A stretch of 64,000 nt of DNA from Hydractinia symbiolongicarpus (lineage: Eukaryota > Cnidaria > Hydrozoa > Anthoathecata > Hydractiniidae): contig NC_079883.1 in NCBI RefSeq assembly GCF_029227915.1, positions 26,474,001 to 26,538,000 on the forward strand. Reading direction: 5' to 3'. Numbering within the stretch: the first letter of the stretch is position 1; every line of letters starts with the position of its first letter. The notes beneath the pieces were generated by a model that was not told where the DNA came from, did not search any database, and was given only the letters and a program-made list of their open reading frames with translations. Of the stretch, positions 22,373-34,555 are shown in pieces. The position numbers and the translations under genes are program-made.

Positions 22373-22637
22373 TTTTTATCTGTTAAAAGTTATCGTTAGT
22401 TTGACTTTAATGTTTTGACTTTACACGGGACAATATAAGACATTGCATATTAAAATTAGCCTTGTACATATATTATATATAATAATTTAGGACTTCATAT
22501 ATATTACAGTTTTAGTTTTGACTTTATATAATATGATAAAGTGACTTTATATAAAGAAGATTTGATGTATATAAATTATTAGACTTTATGTATTACATAT
22601 GTGTATTTTGACTTTACATAAAAGAATTTGATTATAT
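22373..22637 (-). repeat. Right terminal region of the outer transposon, first part
   Basis: Repeated TTTGACTTTATATA-type units, inverse to those at 10239-10500. The arm is interrupted at 22637 by the PIN-nuclease element and continues at 28630-28706 to the end GGGATA. Confidence 0.6.
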
Positions 22638-22999
22638 TAGACAGGGCATATAGTCTAGCAATCTAACAAAATGCCTAATTTAACTTTTTATTGTGGAATC
22701 TGATAGATTAGGTAGGAAGCTTCAAAAAACCACCGAATACCTTTCCGGGAAAACTTCCGGCGTCACGTGACTGATGGCGTCAAATGCGGCAAAAATTGTG
22801 CACAAATCCTGCGATAACTCGTGAACGGTATAAAATATAAACTTAAAAATGGCATATTTGGCATCGGCTAAATAAGACCTTTTGAATGATATACAGTTTT
22901 ATTAGTCTGCTACATATTTGAAATTTTCCTCCTCCGCAGCGACCACGAAATTACTTTTTGAAAGTTGTTACTCGAATTGCGCTATTCAAATAGAAATTC
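22638..22999 (+). repeat. Left TIR of the PIN-type element
   Basis: Inverted match to 28265-28624. The outer 305 bp appear near identical, including TTCCGGCGTCACGTGACTGA and CCTCCTCCGCAGCG; the inner part is diverged. It contains a CACGTG palindrome. Confidence 0.85.
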
Positions 23000-23319
23000 T
23001 CGAAAACGTGATTCTAAAAACAACCGCTATTCATATCTTTACTCGTAAAACATAATGGATATTATAGAATAACAGGAAAACCCCCATTGAGAGTTGATAT
23101 GAATGTGAGTCGGGGCATCTGAAGATCATTCCGGTGTTGTGACGACAAAGCGAAGTTATGTTAGGTGAGAAAATGAAGTTTGAAAGAATGAATGAACTTG
23201 CTTGTTAGTTATGGGAATATCATTTACATTTCTCTACAATTTCGTGCATTACTCTTTTTGATCGCTTATGTGCTGGTCGAGTTCGATTGTTTCACCACAT
23301 TCAAAAAATATGAAAGAAT

Positions 23320-26300
23320 ATGGCCCTATCGTCTTCATTTCTCAGTCTTGAACAAACAAGTGAAAAATGTTTATTATGTGATGGTTCTTTTTCGCAAAAA
23401 GATTCCCAAAAAAGTTTTTCACAGCAAGGATGGGAGAACTTGAAGAGGATTGCAGAAGAATGGAACTGTATTGATATCGATCGAAATGACAAGTATTTCT
23501 CTTTTCGTTATGTTCACTCGCGAATTGGTGATGTTATTGAAGCATTTGGTAAAGCTCATAAAAATTGTAGTATTACATTTGGAACGAAAGTGGAAAACTA
23601 CAGGAAAAGATACGGAGAAATTAAGACAAGTGTTCTCGAACAAGAATCAGAGGATCTAACAAGTGATGTTCAGACTAGAAGATCACAAAGAGAAGCCAAA
23701 AAAAGAAAACAAATTTGTTTTATTTGTAATGAAAGAAGGGAAAAGGACGGTGGATCATATAATCAAGCTGGACTTGGTAGATGCGAACAGGAAAGCTCTC
23801 GTCAAAGGATTCATGCAAGGACTGAGCTGTTTATTTCTAAACCGACTTGCCGATTTCACGAGGCCGCAAAAAGACTGCAGGTATTGAAAGGTGGACAGTC
23901 TTTTGATCTTTATGCCATTGATATTTATTATCATAAAAACTGTTACCTTAAGTATGCAATAAACCAGCCTTCGAGTATTGAAGAAGAACAAGAATCTTCG
24001 AAAGACAAAGAAAAGCAATTCATAATCGAAGAGTTCTTCAGAATAGTTGGATGGAAAGTAATTGGGAAGAAGGAGGCATATCTTCTCCACCAGTTATTAT
24101 CAGACATAAAGGTTATATGCGAAGAAAATAACTTAGAGCCTGCTTTCATGCACACTGTGTCATTGAAGAGAGAATTGGTGAAGCAATTTGGATCTGAGAT
24201 TGATTTTTTTACAACAGGGAAATACGTTATTGTTCATTCGGCGCTCATGAATCCCTGCGAGTATAGCGTTGCAACACTGCTTGGCCATGGACTGAGGGAT
24301 ATGGATCACATTCGTTCGTTTGCAAATTTCATCAAGAGCAAAGTCAAAGAGCGAGAGCCAGAAAGTTTACCAAAAACTCCTGATAAAATGATCGCAGACT
24401 TCAACAAGGGCCCGATGCCTGAATTATACAATATTATATATGCCACGATGTATCCGAATTTTAAGACCAATGATGAAGGTTATGCCATTACGCAGTCAAG
24501 TAACATTGCCAATAAGATTTGGTCAATAGCATCAGATTGGCAGTCGCTAATCACTCGCCAGAAGAATGTAAAACAAGCCATGCTAGGACTGACAATACAC
24601 AGACTTACTGGTAGTAAAGAGGCAGCCGCACATCTTCACAATCTTGGCCATTCAATTTCGTACAATGAAATCAAAAAATACAATGATGCATGGTCCTCCG
24701 CTCAGATTGAAGTACACAAACGTTTTGTGAAAGGATACCCTCTACATTCGACCATTGATAACAATGATGGCCGCCAGGAAACTCTTACCGGTGTTGGAAC
24801 CACTCATGATACGAACAGCACACTGTTTCAGCCATTTATTCCAGGTAAATTTTTGTAGATTTTCTAGATTCTGTTTCTGATGTATAGACTTGAGCAGATT
24901 CCAGATTTATGAACAATTAAATACCCTAATTTTGATTTATTACAGGTGACAGCATTCTTCATGAAACGAAATCAACAATTCAAGAACTAGTTCCCTGTGA
25001 GGAAATTGTTACTAACAATATTGAAGAATATCATCTTGGTGCGAGAGCGGATCCTCTTGCATTTCCCGCTTATCAGGATGATGAAGGCACAGAGCTCCTT
25101 GAAGAAAGCTTTCGCAGAGATGTAGCGTGGTCATTAGCAAGTGGTCTGCCTGCTACTGACGGTGAACCTGATTTACCAATGTTGGGGTCTTGGACTGCTT
25201 TCAATAGAAAGGTTTCTGATCGCAAGCAGAAAAAATCGCTCATTGAATACATGCCTGTAATAAATCAACCACCCGATATTTCAGTATGCAAGAACTATCT
25301 TGACACCCTCAAACATGTAATGGATGATCTTGGATTAAAACATATTTTCGCCCACGCAGACGAAGAGGTATATGCCAGGCTTGTGCAGATAATATGGAAG
25401 AATAGCGATCTCTATAAGAATATCATTGTCCTTATGGGTGGCTTTCACCAATTACGTGTTCGCCAGCGATTAATCTTTAAGAGGCATTCGTGTATTGGCT
25501 ACAAAGATTGGTTTGTTGACGCAGGGACAATTTCTGCTGGTTCTGTAGATCAAGCATTTGGAGGGAAGCATTACTATCGGTGTATGCGAATTCTGAAAGA
25601 GTCATTCGCTGCTCTTGTCCAGTATCGTACAGAACAACTACGGGACAACTACGCGTCTTTATCTGATGGTCTGCGTGAGAGCCTGAAGTCACTGAGAGAA
25701 AATCCATCCACAGAAGCACTTGAAGCGGTTATAGAATTAGATGAATTTGAAGAGTTAGTTCGTGAGATAAGTAGCTGCGAAAGTCCTCAACAAACAATGA
25801 CTGTTGCGTACTTGAGAGATATATCGTCTTTACTAGCTCTGGTCTCTGCCGTTCGTGAAGGAAATTTCGAAAGACATCTTGAAGCAGAACGAGAAATGCT
25901 GAAGCAAGTGTTTGCTTTCGACCACCAAAACTACTCTCGCTATTTGACATTTCAGCATGTGCTATTGACGGATTTGAAATCAAGCAACAATCCAGCCTAT
26001 CAAGAACTGCTCGAGAGGGGATTCGGAGCGAATTATTCGGGAGAAAAGTTTGCAACAGTTCACGGGGATTTGGTCACTGAATATTTTAATCGCGAAACCA
26101 AAGGGACAGCAGGTCCATTCAGATCTGGATTTAGTACCAATATCGACACAACTAACAAATAAGTGAAAACCGTTCACATTCACGCAAAGCTTCGTCTTAC
26201 AATGCGTGATAAACTCAACATTAAAACAACGTCGACTCACAAAGAGCTTACGGATAGTGGTAAAGCAAAACACCATAGCGATGTCGCTGCTTTGAAAGAA

Positions 26301-28127
26301 AAGTTGCATTCCTATAAAACGGATCCATTTTCGAATGGTCCTGCAAAAGTAATCTGCACGGGTTTAGAAATCGATACAGAAGTAATTGAAGGCCTAATGA
26401 ATGCACCAGAAATTGGGAATACCAGATACAAAGAGTTTGTCCAAAAACGACTTGTAACTAAAGAAAAAAGTATATTTGATCCAATCAAAAGAGTAAAGCT
26501 GAAAACCGGGCTTGAAAAGGTAAAGAGTACCCCTAAAGCAGTATCCATCCTCAAAGAAGATCGACAGGCCTTTGGAATTCTAGTGGCAAAAGCAACATCG
26601 CTTGAAGAGGCGTTCACATTTCCAATTACAACACTTCCATTGAGTCTTGCAACACCAAACAACATGCTGCGACAATCAGACAAAGCCAGTTTCCGAAACT
26701 ATTTGATCAATGAATCAAAAGCGGTCTCCAGCGCTATCCCACTGAAGGCACGTTGGATTATTGATGGTATGGCCCTCTTTCGAACAGTGAAACCAAAGCA
26801 AACATATAGAGAGTGGCTGGTCGCTGTTCTCCATTCAGCAATACCTCCTGCAATAGCAGATGCAGTACAAGTAGAAATCGTCAATGATACTTATTTGGAA
26901 AATAGCATCAAATCATCAACGAGAATTGCGCGGGGAGAAACATCTCGCAGAGTACGTCTGGAAAGTGTAGACCAAAAAATGCTTCAAGGAAAGGAATGGC
27001 TAGAGTTTTTCCACAACAACGAAAATAAGGAAGATCTTATTCGACTTGCAAGCTCATTCTTCAGAAGTACAGACGGCAGACGGTTGTTGAAGATCCCGCT
27101 TATCATCAATTGCAGAGAGGAAACTTTGCTGATTCGAAGTAATGGAGTGGAACGAATGCAAGATTGCAACCACGAGGAAGCAGACACGAGACTCGTGCTT
27201 CATGCAGCTCAAGATAAATCCCCTGCTGTGATTGTTGCAAAGGATACAGACGTGCTTATCCTATTGCTTCATGGTATGGTACACTGCCACGCCTCACAAG
27301 AATGGCACATGAAGATTGAGCACGAGAAGTATGTTGATGTACGATTGATATTTGATAACTTTGGCCCTGAAATTTGCACAGTGTTACCTCAGATACATGC
27401 TCTAACCGGCTGTGATACAACTGCCTACAAATTCAATAAAGGAAAGATAAAAGTTTTTAAGAAAATATTGAAAGACAAAAGCGGCTTAGCTCTCATTGAT
27501 CAACTGGGTAAGAGCACTTCCATTTCTAATGAGACGGTGGAAAACGCAAAGAAATTTTTTCAAATATTTATGTACCATGGAAAGGATAAAGACAGCTATG
27601 TCCAGACGAGGGTACAGCAATATTTGAAAATGAAAGTGAAATCTTCAGCACCATTATTACCTGACCCAGATTCAGTTTGTCAAGAGATAAAACGGGTCCA
27701 TTTACAATCTTATATTTGGCTGAACTGCTTAAACCATCACATAGTTCCGTTGAACATTGAAGATTTCGGATGGAAAATTGACCACGACAAGAAATTTGTA
27801 AATCCCGTTTGGTTTACTGGAAATCAGTTGCCAAGATCTCTTATTCGACAAAGGGGTAAATCCAGGAAGAAAACAGGTAACACTGGAGATGGTTTTGAAG
27901 CTGATAAAGAATCAGAAGCTGAGCAAACGGAACCTTCGCAGAAAAGGAAAAAAGTCACTCCCCGAGGGACGAAAAGAAGTAACGACACAAGCGACGACAT
28001 GGAACAGAGAGAAAGCAGTGCTATGAATGAAACGGAAGGAGCTTCAGATAGTTCTGATTGGGAAAAAGACTTTACGACATCAGAAGAAGAAAAAACGGAC
28101 TCTTCTGACAGTGACTATTTACCTTAG
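23320..28127 (+). pseudogene. Giant TE protein: zinc-finger N-terminus, GGFH domain, PIN/FEN-like C-terminus (one in-frame stop)
   Basis: Exon 1 is 23320-24844, and the intron 24845-24945 (GTAAAT...TTACAG) joins in phase to 24946 onward. A single in-frame TAA at 26160-26162 interrupts an otherwise continuous chain of about 1,570 residues. In order: Cys/His clusters (CLLCDG; QICFICNE...HKNCY), which are probable zinc fingers; a domain with VLMGGFHQL and GGKHYYRCMR; then, after the stop, acidic motifs spaced as in PIN/FEN nucleases. These are IIDGMALF (Asp 26763-26765), NHEEADTRLVLHA, KDTDVLILL and HALTGCDTTAYKFNKGK. The tail is Ser/Glu/Lys-rich. Similar multi-domain proteins occur as uncharacterised genes in many invertebrates. 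The nuclease reading is inference from motifs. The stop makes this copy defective unless it is read through or is a sequencing error. Confidence 0.75.
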
Positions 28128-28264
28128 ATCATTTTTGTACATAATAGCGTTGCAGCGTTTGGTTTCTTGTAGTTGAGTACTTAATCGTTTATTTCAGGCA
28201 TCGCATTTCAGCGTGATATGCTATCTTAAAAGTAAAGAGAGAAAATTTTGGGAAGAGTTAAGTC

Positions 28265-28624
28265 AGTTCTATTTGCATAGCCCAATCCGAATAACGACTT
28301 TAAAGAATAAAATTTGCGGACGCTGCGGAGGAGGAAAATTTCAAATATGTAGCAGACTAATAAAACTGTATATCATTCAAAAGGTCTTATTTAGCCGATG
28401 CCAAATATGCCATTTTTAAGTTTATATTTTATACCGTTCACGAGTTATCGCAGGATTTGTGCACAATTTTTGCCGCATTTGACGCCATCAGTCACGTGAC
28501 GCCGGAAGTTTTCCCGGAAAGGTATTCGGTGGTTTTTTGAAGCTTCCTACCTAATCTATCAGATTCCACAATAAAAAGTTAAATTAGGCATTTTGTTAGA
28601 TTGCTAGACTATATGCCCTGTCTA
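28265..28624 (-). repeat. Right TIR of the PIN-type element
   Basis: Inverse of 22638-22999. It ends ATATGCCCTGTCTA at 28624, followed by the rest of the outer transposon's right arm (28630-28706). Confidence 0.85.
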
Positions 28625-28929
28625 TATATATGGAATTTGACTTTATATATATATATTGACTTTATATATATTATGTATTGACTTTTGTCCACTTTGGCTT
28701 GGGATATACATGAGATTAATATTTTTGGGAAATTTGACTCTTTTTGTACAAGGTCAATATCAAATGTTGCATAGAGTTTAAGTAGCGGAGAATGTTTTTT
28801 TTAATTGCTGGCTTCATTATAAGCTTTGCATGTGATGATAAATAAAACTTATTTACTTGCACAAATAATAAATATTTGAATAAATAATAATAAAATAATG
28901 TTAAATTCCTCAAGTGAGTCTTCTTATTT

Positions 28930-29493
28930 GCTTTATGATGCAGGTGAAGAAGCGGAAAAGCGTTCAACGAATTAAGAGATCGATACGCCCGTCCAAAAAA
29001 AGCAGCGAAAGAGAAAAATAAAACCAAGACATCGACCAAAGCTCTAAGTAAAGCGAAGGTGAAGCTCCGGAGTCTACAGTTTTTGCAATGGTTAGACGAT
29101 TATATCAAGCCAAGAAAGCGAAAAACAATATCGAAATGAAAGATAGTGAATCTGACAACACTGATAATAAAGAAGAAAGTAATATATACCTGCCAATTTT
29201 CATTGAAAAATGTTGGCACCGATGATGCTGCAGAAGGTGATAGTGATATATCCAAGGAAGAAGTCGAAAAGAAGGAGCAAAGAGAAAAGTGCAAGAAAAA
29301 GCCAGTCAAAAGCGTAAAAGATTTGAAAGATGCAACGTTGAAAGATGTGGAAAGAAAGGATAAAAGAGGGGGGAAAGCAACAAATAAAGATACTGAGATC
29401 GAAAAAGAAGAAATGGACGTACTTCGTTCTGTCGTCGCTGCTGCTACGCAAGAACCGTTGGTTAGAGATGACTTTGATCTGTTCGGTGAATAA
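28930..29493 (+). other. Lysine-rich coding-like fragment, unrecognised
   Basis: The plus frames are very Lys/Glu-rich: RIKRSIRPSKKSSEREK at about 28965-29015, and KEQREKCKKKPVKS in the frame 29146-29493, which ends EPLVRDDFDLFGE. Frames shift several times. It lies just upstream of a Harbinger-type accessory gene and may be its N-terminal exon, but I cannot assign it to a family. Confidence 0.35.
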
Positions 29494-29545
29494 GTGGCAA
29501 CAAAAATAAGAAAACTAAGTCAAAAATTGGATGAAGATGTCGTGA

Positions 29546-29610
29546 AAGGTATTAGGTTGTTTTAGCAACAAGACGGCTTTGAGACGACGACGGCATATTT
29601 CATGGGGAAA
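29546..29610 (+). repeat. Copy of a GGTTGTTTTAG repeat
   Basis: AGGTTGTTTTAGCAACAAGAC here resembles the inverse of 32505-32540 and of 36180-36207 (GGTTGTTTTAGGAACAAG). The latter two also form a hairpin of ACGGCAACG with CGTTGCCGT. It may be a Harbinger terminus or an associated MITE. Confidence 0.4.
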
Positions 29611-29989
29611 ACCCCCAAAAGGGGCTGGACTCTACTAAAGTCAAGTCGTCTTGATTCGTGCCGTTCTGTGCACGACTTCAAAATAGACAATTTCCCGTCC
29701 TGATGAAACCCAAAGGCTGTGTAAGTTAGGAAAATATAAAATCTAGAAGAACTTGCGGATAAAAGGCTTTGAGCTCGTGAATGAGTCACCAGCAAAACAA
29801 AGCAACCAAAGCATTTTTTAGCTAGTTTATGCTTAAATGTTGTACAGCACCATCCTAGGCATTTTTCTACCCGTGCAATCTTAGTTAAAATGTAGAGAAT
29901 TTTACTATAAATATAATTATAGTTATATTTAACTTTCTCTAAAAATGAAAAAAAAACTTTATTTTATTTCCTTTAGGCTGCTACATATG

Positions 29990-30720
29990 CAATGAAACAA
30001 GGGGGAAGATGTGGTTATGATGCGAGAGATTGTTAATCAGGGTGTGTTTAGTCATGCATTTGGAAGTAAAGAGACGACAAGGCTGGTTAAATATTGCTTT
30101 ACGCTTAAGTACCATGGATGGGTTTTTACTTTCTGTACAATACCCTCAAAAATCTGTGCGCGATAGGCTTACAATCATAGCAAAAAAACATAAAGCAAAA
30201 AATGCTATGAATTTAAAAGCAAGTGGTATTGATGGTGACGAACCAACAGAATATGATATATTACTAGATGATCTTCTTGAACAAAGTGATGATTCAGATC
30301 CAAAAAGAAAACAAGACTCAAAAGAAAAGAAGGCAGCTAATGAGAGTAGAACAAGCGAAGGATGTAAGACAAACGGCTATGGAACGGATGTGTAAAACAC
30401 GGAAACGAAATTCATCTGTCACCAAAGCACAGTCGTAGAACCACTTCAGATACTCTATCGTTCCTTAGGAATAAGCTAAAAATAGCCAAGGGAATAAATG
30501 AAGAGGAAAGAGAGAGAGGCAAAGTAGAAATCAAGATGAGTCCAAAACCATTATTGCTGCATAGCAACAGCAATCAAATGATATGCCAGCAGCATTTCAA
30601 CAACAAATGCGACAACCAAAATCAGCAAAAACAGATGATGCAGCAACAGATGATGGCGTTGTTAGCGATGATGCACCAAAGCAGAATAGTTGACCATTTA
30701 CATTACATACATACATTTCT
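29990..30720 (+). pseudogene. Harbinger accessory Myb/SANT-like protein, broken
   Basis: Pieces in shifting frames give VMMREIVNQGVFSHAF, WLNIALRLSTMDGF, then YPQKSVRDRLTIIAKKHKAK, NLKASGIDGDEPTEYDILLD, and a Gln-rich tail (FNNKCDNQNQQKQMMQQQMM). This is the layout I know for the Myb-like DNA-binding partner encoded beside Harbinger transposases in invertebrates: a SANT-like region, a KASGI..E.TE.D acidic helix, and a coiled Gln-rich end. At least three frame breaks make it non-functional. Its YDILLDDLLE motif recurs at about 33779 and 35238 inside the tandem duplication, which ties it to the transposase remnants downstream. Confidence 0.6.
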
Positions 30721-31470
30721 TTGTTTATATTCTATTTGTAATTAGTTTTGCATTTTCTGTTTCTAAAATTGTGTTAACTGGTAAGTGTTAAAAATTAAGT
30801 ATCGGTATCTGATTTAGGCCTGTTGTTCCAGTTTGTATAACTTCTGTTAGATTAAAGATAAGATTTTAAAACTTTTAATGTCTATATTTCTGATAGTGAA
30901 GATTAAAAAGCCAAATTTCTGCTTGGAAAAAATTAAAGTTCATCCTGCTATGCTTATATTGATAATTTTGAAAAGGTCTTTGTTGTAATTTTGTTAATTT
31001 TTTCAAGATTTTATCTTCCCATTAAGATGAAACAGACATACAAAAACAAGGTATGGGATAGAGTGTATACTTACTTGCTTTAATAATACGATTCAAACAT
31101 AATTTGAAAAGTAAGTTCACCTAGAGCAAAACAAGAGAAGAATCCGTTTTTTTAATATTTTATTAAAGTCGATCATGAAGACAATTGTATTTTGTTACTT
31201 TTAAAAACACTAAAAACGACATGTGTAAACCTTTTTTTACTTGTATATATTTGATCACTTTTATCCAAGATACATAAAAGTTTTCTGAAAATAATCTTCT
31301 CAATTTTATCCAAGATATTATATACAAAAAGTTTTACTAAAAATTATTTTTCAGTGATGGTGGTCGCATATGAAAATATTCTGATACGACATTGCCATAC
31401 AAGCAAGTATGTGCATTTTGTAAAAGTCCACACACCAAAAACTGCTTTTCAACCGCACTTAATCCAATTT
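30721..31470. other. AT-rich spacer between converging Harbinger genes
   Basis: No coding or repeat structure recognised. Both flanking genes point into it, so it probably holds their 3' UTRs. Confidence 0.4.
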
Positions 31471-32414
31471 TTAACATTTTCGAGAAATCATTGAACTTAA
31501 AATAGTTTTTGATATTGCTAAATAACTACTCAACTGATATTCGAACCTCCCTCTTGGCTTTGTTGTATTTTTTTGATCTTGTGTTAAGTTTGCATTTTGG
31601 TAAGGAGCTTGTAGGTGAACACTAAGAGGGTAACCAGGATCACCATAAATACATAAGGGATGTCCGTTAAACACTGCAAGCCTTTGTATATCTGCTACCA
31701 GTCCTGTTTGATAAAGCATCGTATTGTCACGCCTTCTTCCTTCGTAAGTCCATTTGGTAAGGCAAGGCTCTGAGACTTTAACACATGAACTCTCTTATGA
31801 CCATTATAAACAACCCGTTGATTTACAGTTGGTCTGCAAATTTTACAAACTGTTCTATCTATAAACCCGAAGCAGTTGTCCAATGGTGTCCTTCGTTGAT
31901 GAATTACATCTGCATAATTCTGGAGACATGCTGGTAGTAAGAAAGTTTGATTCCAAGATTCAACACGGTGGTGGTCGCTATAAATCATATCTAGAATTGT
32001 GTTGAATAAGGCAAATTTCGGATTTGTTCCTACCAAAACAGGAAAGCATATCTGTATACCGACATGGGACAGCCAATCTTTAAAGCAGAACAAATGTTGC
32101 CCCCAGACCAGTGCATATAGTTCTTTGCGAATAAACAATTTTTTCAGGCATTTGTCTATACCTGAATTTGTCTATCTAAGCCTATACACATCATTTTTAG
32201 CAAATCTAAACTCCGTTTTTCATTGTACATTATTGAATTCATCTAAGTCAAAACGTTGAAATTTACAATATGGATACACTTTTCTTGATATGTTTGCATC
32301 GTAAAGCAAAACAAACTCCTCATCATCAATCAAATTATCGGCGTACGAAATAATGATAGCATCTCGTACAGCTCTCAGTCCTCTAGTGGGCATGTTTGTT
32401 TTGAATAAATGCAT
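31471..32414 (-). pseudogene. PIF/Harbinger transposase, N-terminal to catalytic core, frameshifted
   Basis: The minus strand reads FVLLYDANISRKVYPYCKF (32220-32414), then NCFGFIDRTVCKICRPTVNQ with the first catalytic Asp and YNGHKRVHVLKSQSLALPNG (31695-32138). After a frameshift near 31720 it continues ADIQRLAVFNGHPLCIYGDP with the second Asp (31471-31719). These are the DDE_4 signatures of PIF/Harbinger transposases, which use a Myb-like partner such as the one at 29990-30720. The C-terminal third is displaced to 32843-33097 and repeated at 34301-34555, so the gene is scrambled. Confidence 0.8.
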
Positions 32415-32842
32415 ACTTTCAAATTTCCGTTCTGTTTTGGCGCTAAATCAGAAAATTTCACGACGGCAACGTCAACTATATTTTAGGAAACGGCGTCGAA
32501 TATGCCGTTGCCGTCTTGTTCCTAAAACAACCTATTGAGTACGACATAACAACAGTTCTTGTGAAAGCTAGTAATCAAACACATAACAATCAAACAGGGC
32601 CCCATTATTTCCAGTTGGAAAATGTTCAAGACCAAGGTAGTAATACATCTTACATGCACACTCTTAAATTTGTATAATTTATTTAAAATACATGGAAGCT
32701 AAAGAAACCAAAATATATATATCCATTGTCCTGTTTTCATTACCCAACCCCAGCTCGTCTAATATAGTCTAGTTGCCATGATACTGATCCAACTGTTGCT
32801 AAGTGATTCGCTAATGCTTTTCTCATTTTGAGTTATGTGGTT

Positions 32843-33097
32843 TTATACTGTAAACTTTCGAATACGTTTGACATCATGTAAAGCATTGGCATCAAGTAAT
32901 TTTCTCCACCGCCCAGCTACAATCTCTCCATGGCTATTTTCAATGTAGACAAAACCGGATGGGGTGTAATTTGCGTTGTCGGTCTGTCTCAGATAATTGT
33001 GTAGCGCGATTGCTGAAAATATTATCTTTTTAACCTTTTCCAGCATAGCTTCAATTGGCCTCTGAAAAATCCTCCAACGGGCGACCATGATGCCCAA
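32843..33097 (-). pseudogene. Harbinger transposase C-terminal fragment, unit 1
   Basis: The 84-codon frame has GIMVARWRIFQRPI, IIFSAIALHNYLRQTD and YTPSGFVYIE. This is the end of the DDE_4 domain, containing the usual ALHNYL helix, but without its catalytic Asp residues. Confidence 0.8.
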
Positions 33098-34300
33098 AGT
33101 GTTTTCAATAATTCGATACGCTTTTGATAATCTGTAATTAAAATTACTGTGTTGTATGTCTTTGTTTGGTATCCCTTACATCGGTTTAATGAGAGATTCA
33201 GTGGATTCTTCCACGGGAATTCAGATAACTGTTAATTTTTTTTATATTTTGTGTAAAACTTTGAAAGGGTTGCTGTATGCAATAGACTGATTATCTGATT
33301 TTGGTATGACGTGTTACAAACTGTACAGCGTGGAAATTTTGCAATAACTTTGTTTGTATAACTGGGCAAAATATGTTGGTTTTTTTAAATGTCTGATATA
33401 CTTTTTTCCCTGTTGTACTTCTGGCATGACAAAGCAAGTATCAATTTTAGCAGATTTCGCTTTTTAAGTAACGGTTGTTAGACGCCTTTTGATTTTGTTG
33501 GGCATATTGCATTTTGCATTTTTTGTTGTTGTTGCACCTGCTTATATTTCAACGTTTTGATTTTAACGGGTACAAATGTAAAGTAATGCAGACTGTGACC
33601 CACTTCGATCCCAGAGATTTTTCTCTCTTTTTTCCTTTCCGTTATAAAGAGACAAAGAGCCGAGGTTGCGTTGTAAGTTTTAAAAATTCAAATTACCATG
33701 CTGTATGTTTTTGCTTAGTATCCCTTACATGCAATCAATGAGAGATTCAGTGGATTCTTCCACAGGAATTCGGCTAGTACGACATATTACTAGATGATCT
33801 CCTTGAGGAAGCTGGGGGCTTTACATAATCAGCCAATGCAAGCCATAGTTCTCCGCATACTTATAATATAAGCAGGTGCAACATCAACAACAACAACTAA
33901 AAAGCAAAATGCAATATGTCCAACAAAATCAAAAGGCGTCCAACAACCGTTACTTAAAAAGCGAAATCTGCGAAAATTTATATTTGCTTTGCCACGCCAG
34001 AAGTACAAAAGGGAAAAAAGTAAACCAGACATTTAAAAAAATACAAACACATCGCTCAAGTCGGTCTGCCTCAGATATTTGTAAGACCAAGTAGTAATAC
34101 ATCTTACATGCACACTCTTAAATTTGTATAATTTATTTAAAATACATGAAAGCTAAAGAAACCAAAATATATATATATATCCATTGCCCTGTTTTCATTA
34201 CCCAACCCCAGCTCGTCTAATATAGTCTAGTTGCCATGATACTGATCCAACTGTTGCTAAGTGATTCGCCAATGCTTTTCTCATTTTGAGTTATGTGGTT

Positions 34301-34555
34301 TTATACTGTAAACTTTCGAATACGTTTGACATCATGTAAAGCATTGGCATCAAGTAATTTTCTCCACCGCCCAGCTACAATCTCTCCATGGCTATTTTCA
34401 ATGTAGACAAAACCGGATGGGGTGTAATTTGCGTTGTCGGTCTGTCTCAGATAATTGTGTAGCGCGATTGCTGAAAATATTATCTTTTTAACCTTTTCCA
34501 GCATAGCTTCAATTGGCCTCTGAAAAATCCTCCAACGGGCGACCATGATGCCCAA
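34301..34555 (-). pseudogene. Harbinger transposase C-terminal fragment, unit 2
   Basis: Its 84 residues are identical to those of 32843-33097; it is carried by the second copy of the 1,455-bp tandem unit. A third partial copy lies at about 35759-35910. Confidence 0.8.

Larger units (their letters stand above)
22638..28624 (+). mobile_element. Long-TIR element carrying a PIN/FEN-like protein gene
   Basis: 22638-22942 and 28321-28624 are inverted copies of about 305 bp that look almost identical, both starting TAGACAGGGCATATAGTC; similarity continues at lower level for about 55 bp further in. A 5-bp TATAT flanks both sides (22633-22637, 28625-28629), though in AT-rich surroundings this duplication is uncertain. 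One gene fills the interior. The element sits in the right arm of the outer transposon and so is younger than it. I cannot place it in a named superfamily: no DDE triad is evident in the protein. Confidence 0.82.
10239..28706. mobile_element. Outer DDE/HECT DNA transposon (IS3EU-like), with two nested insertions
   Basis: The ends are inverted: the left starts TATGCCCTGCCAAAG and the right, read inward, starts TATCCCAAGCCAAAG, both followed by TGGACAAAAGTC. Flanking hexamers are TGCATG (10233-10238) and TACATG (28707-28712), a 6-bp target duplication with one change. Inside are a HECT gene (plus, from 10560) and a DDE integrase gene (minus, from 22362) that converge. Removing the insertions 14203-20705 and 22638-28624, each with one target copy, leaves about 5.97 kb. 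Termini of TAT type, a 6-bp duplication and an IS3/retroviral-like integrase fit what I recall of the IS3EU superfamily. A frameshift in HECT and a stop in the integrase make this copy defective. Confidence 0.8.
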
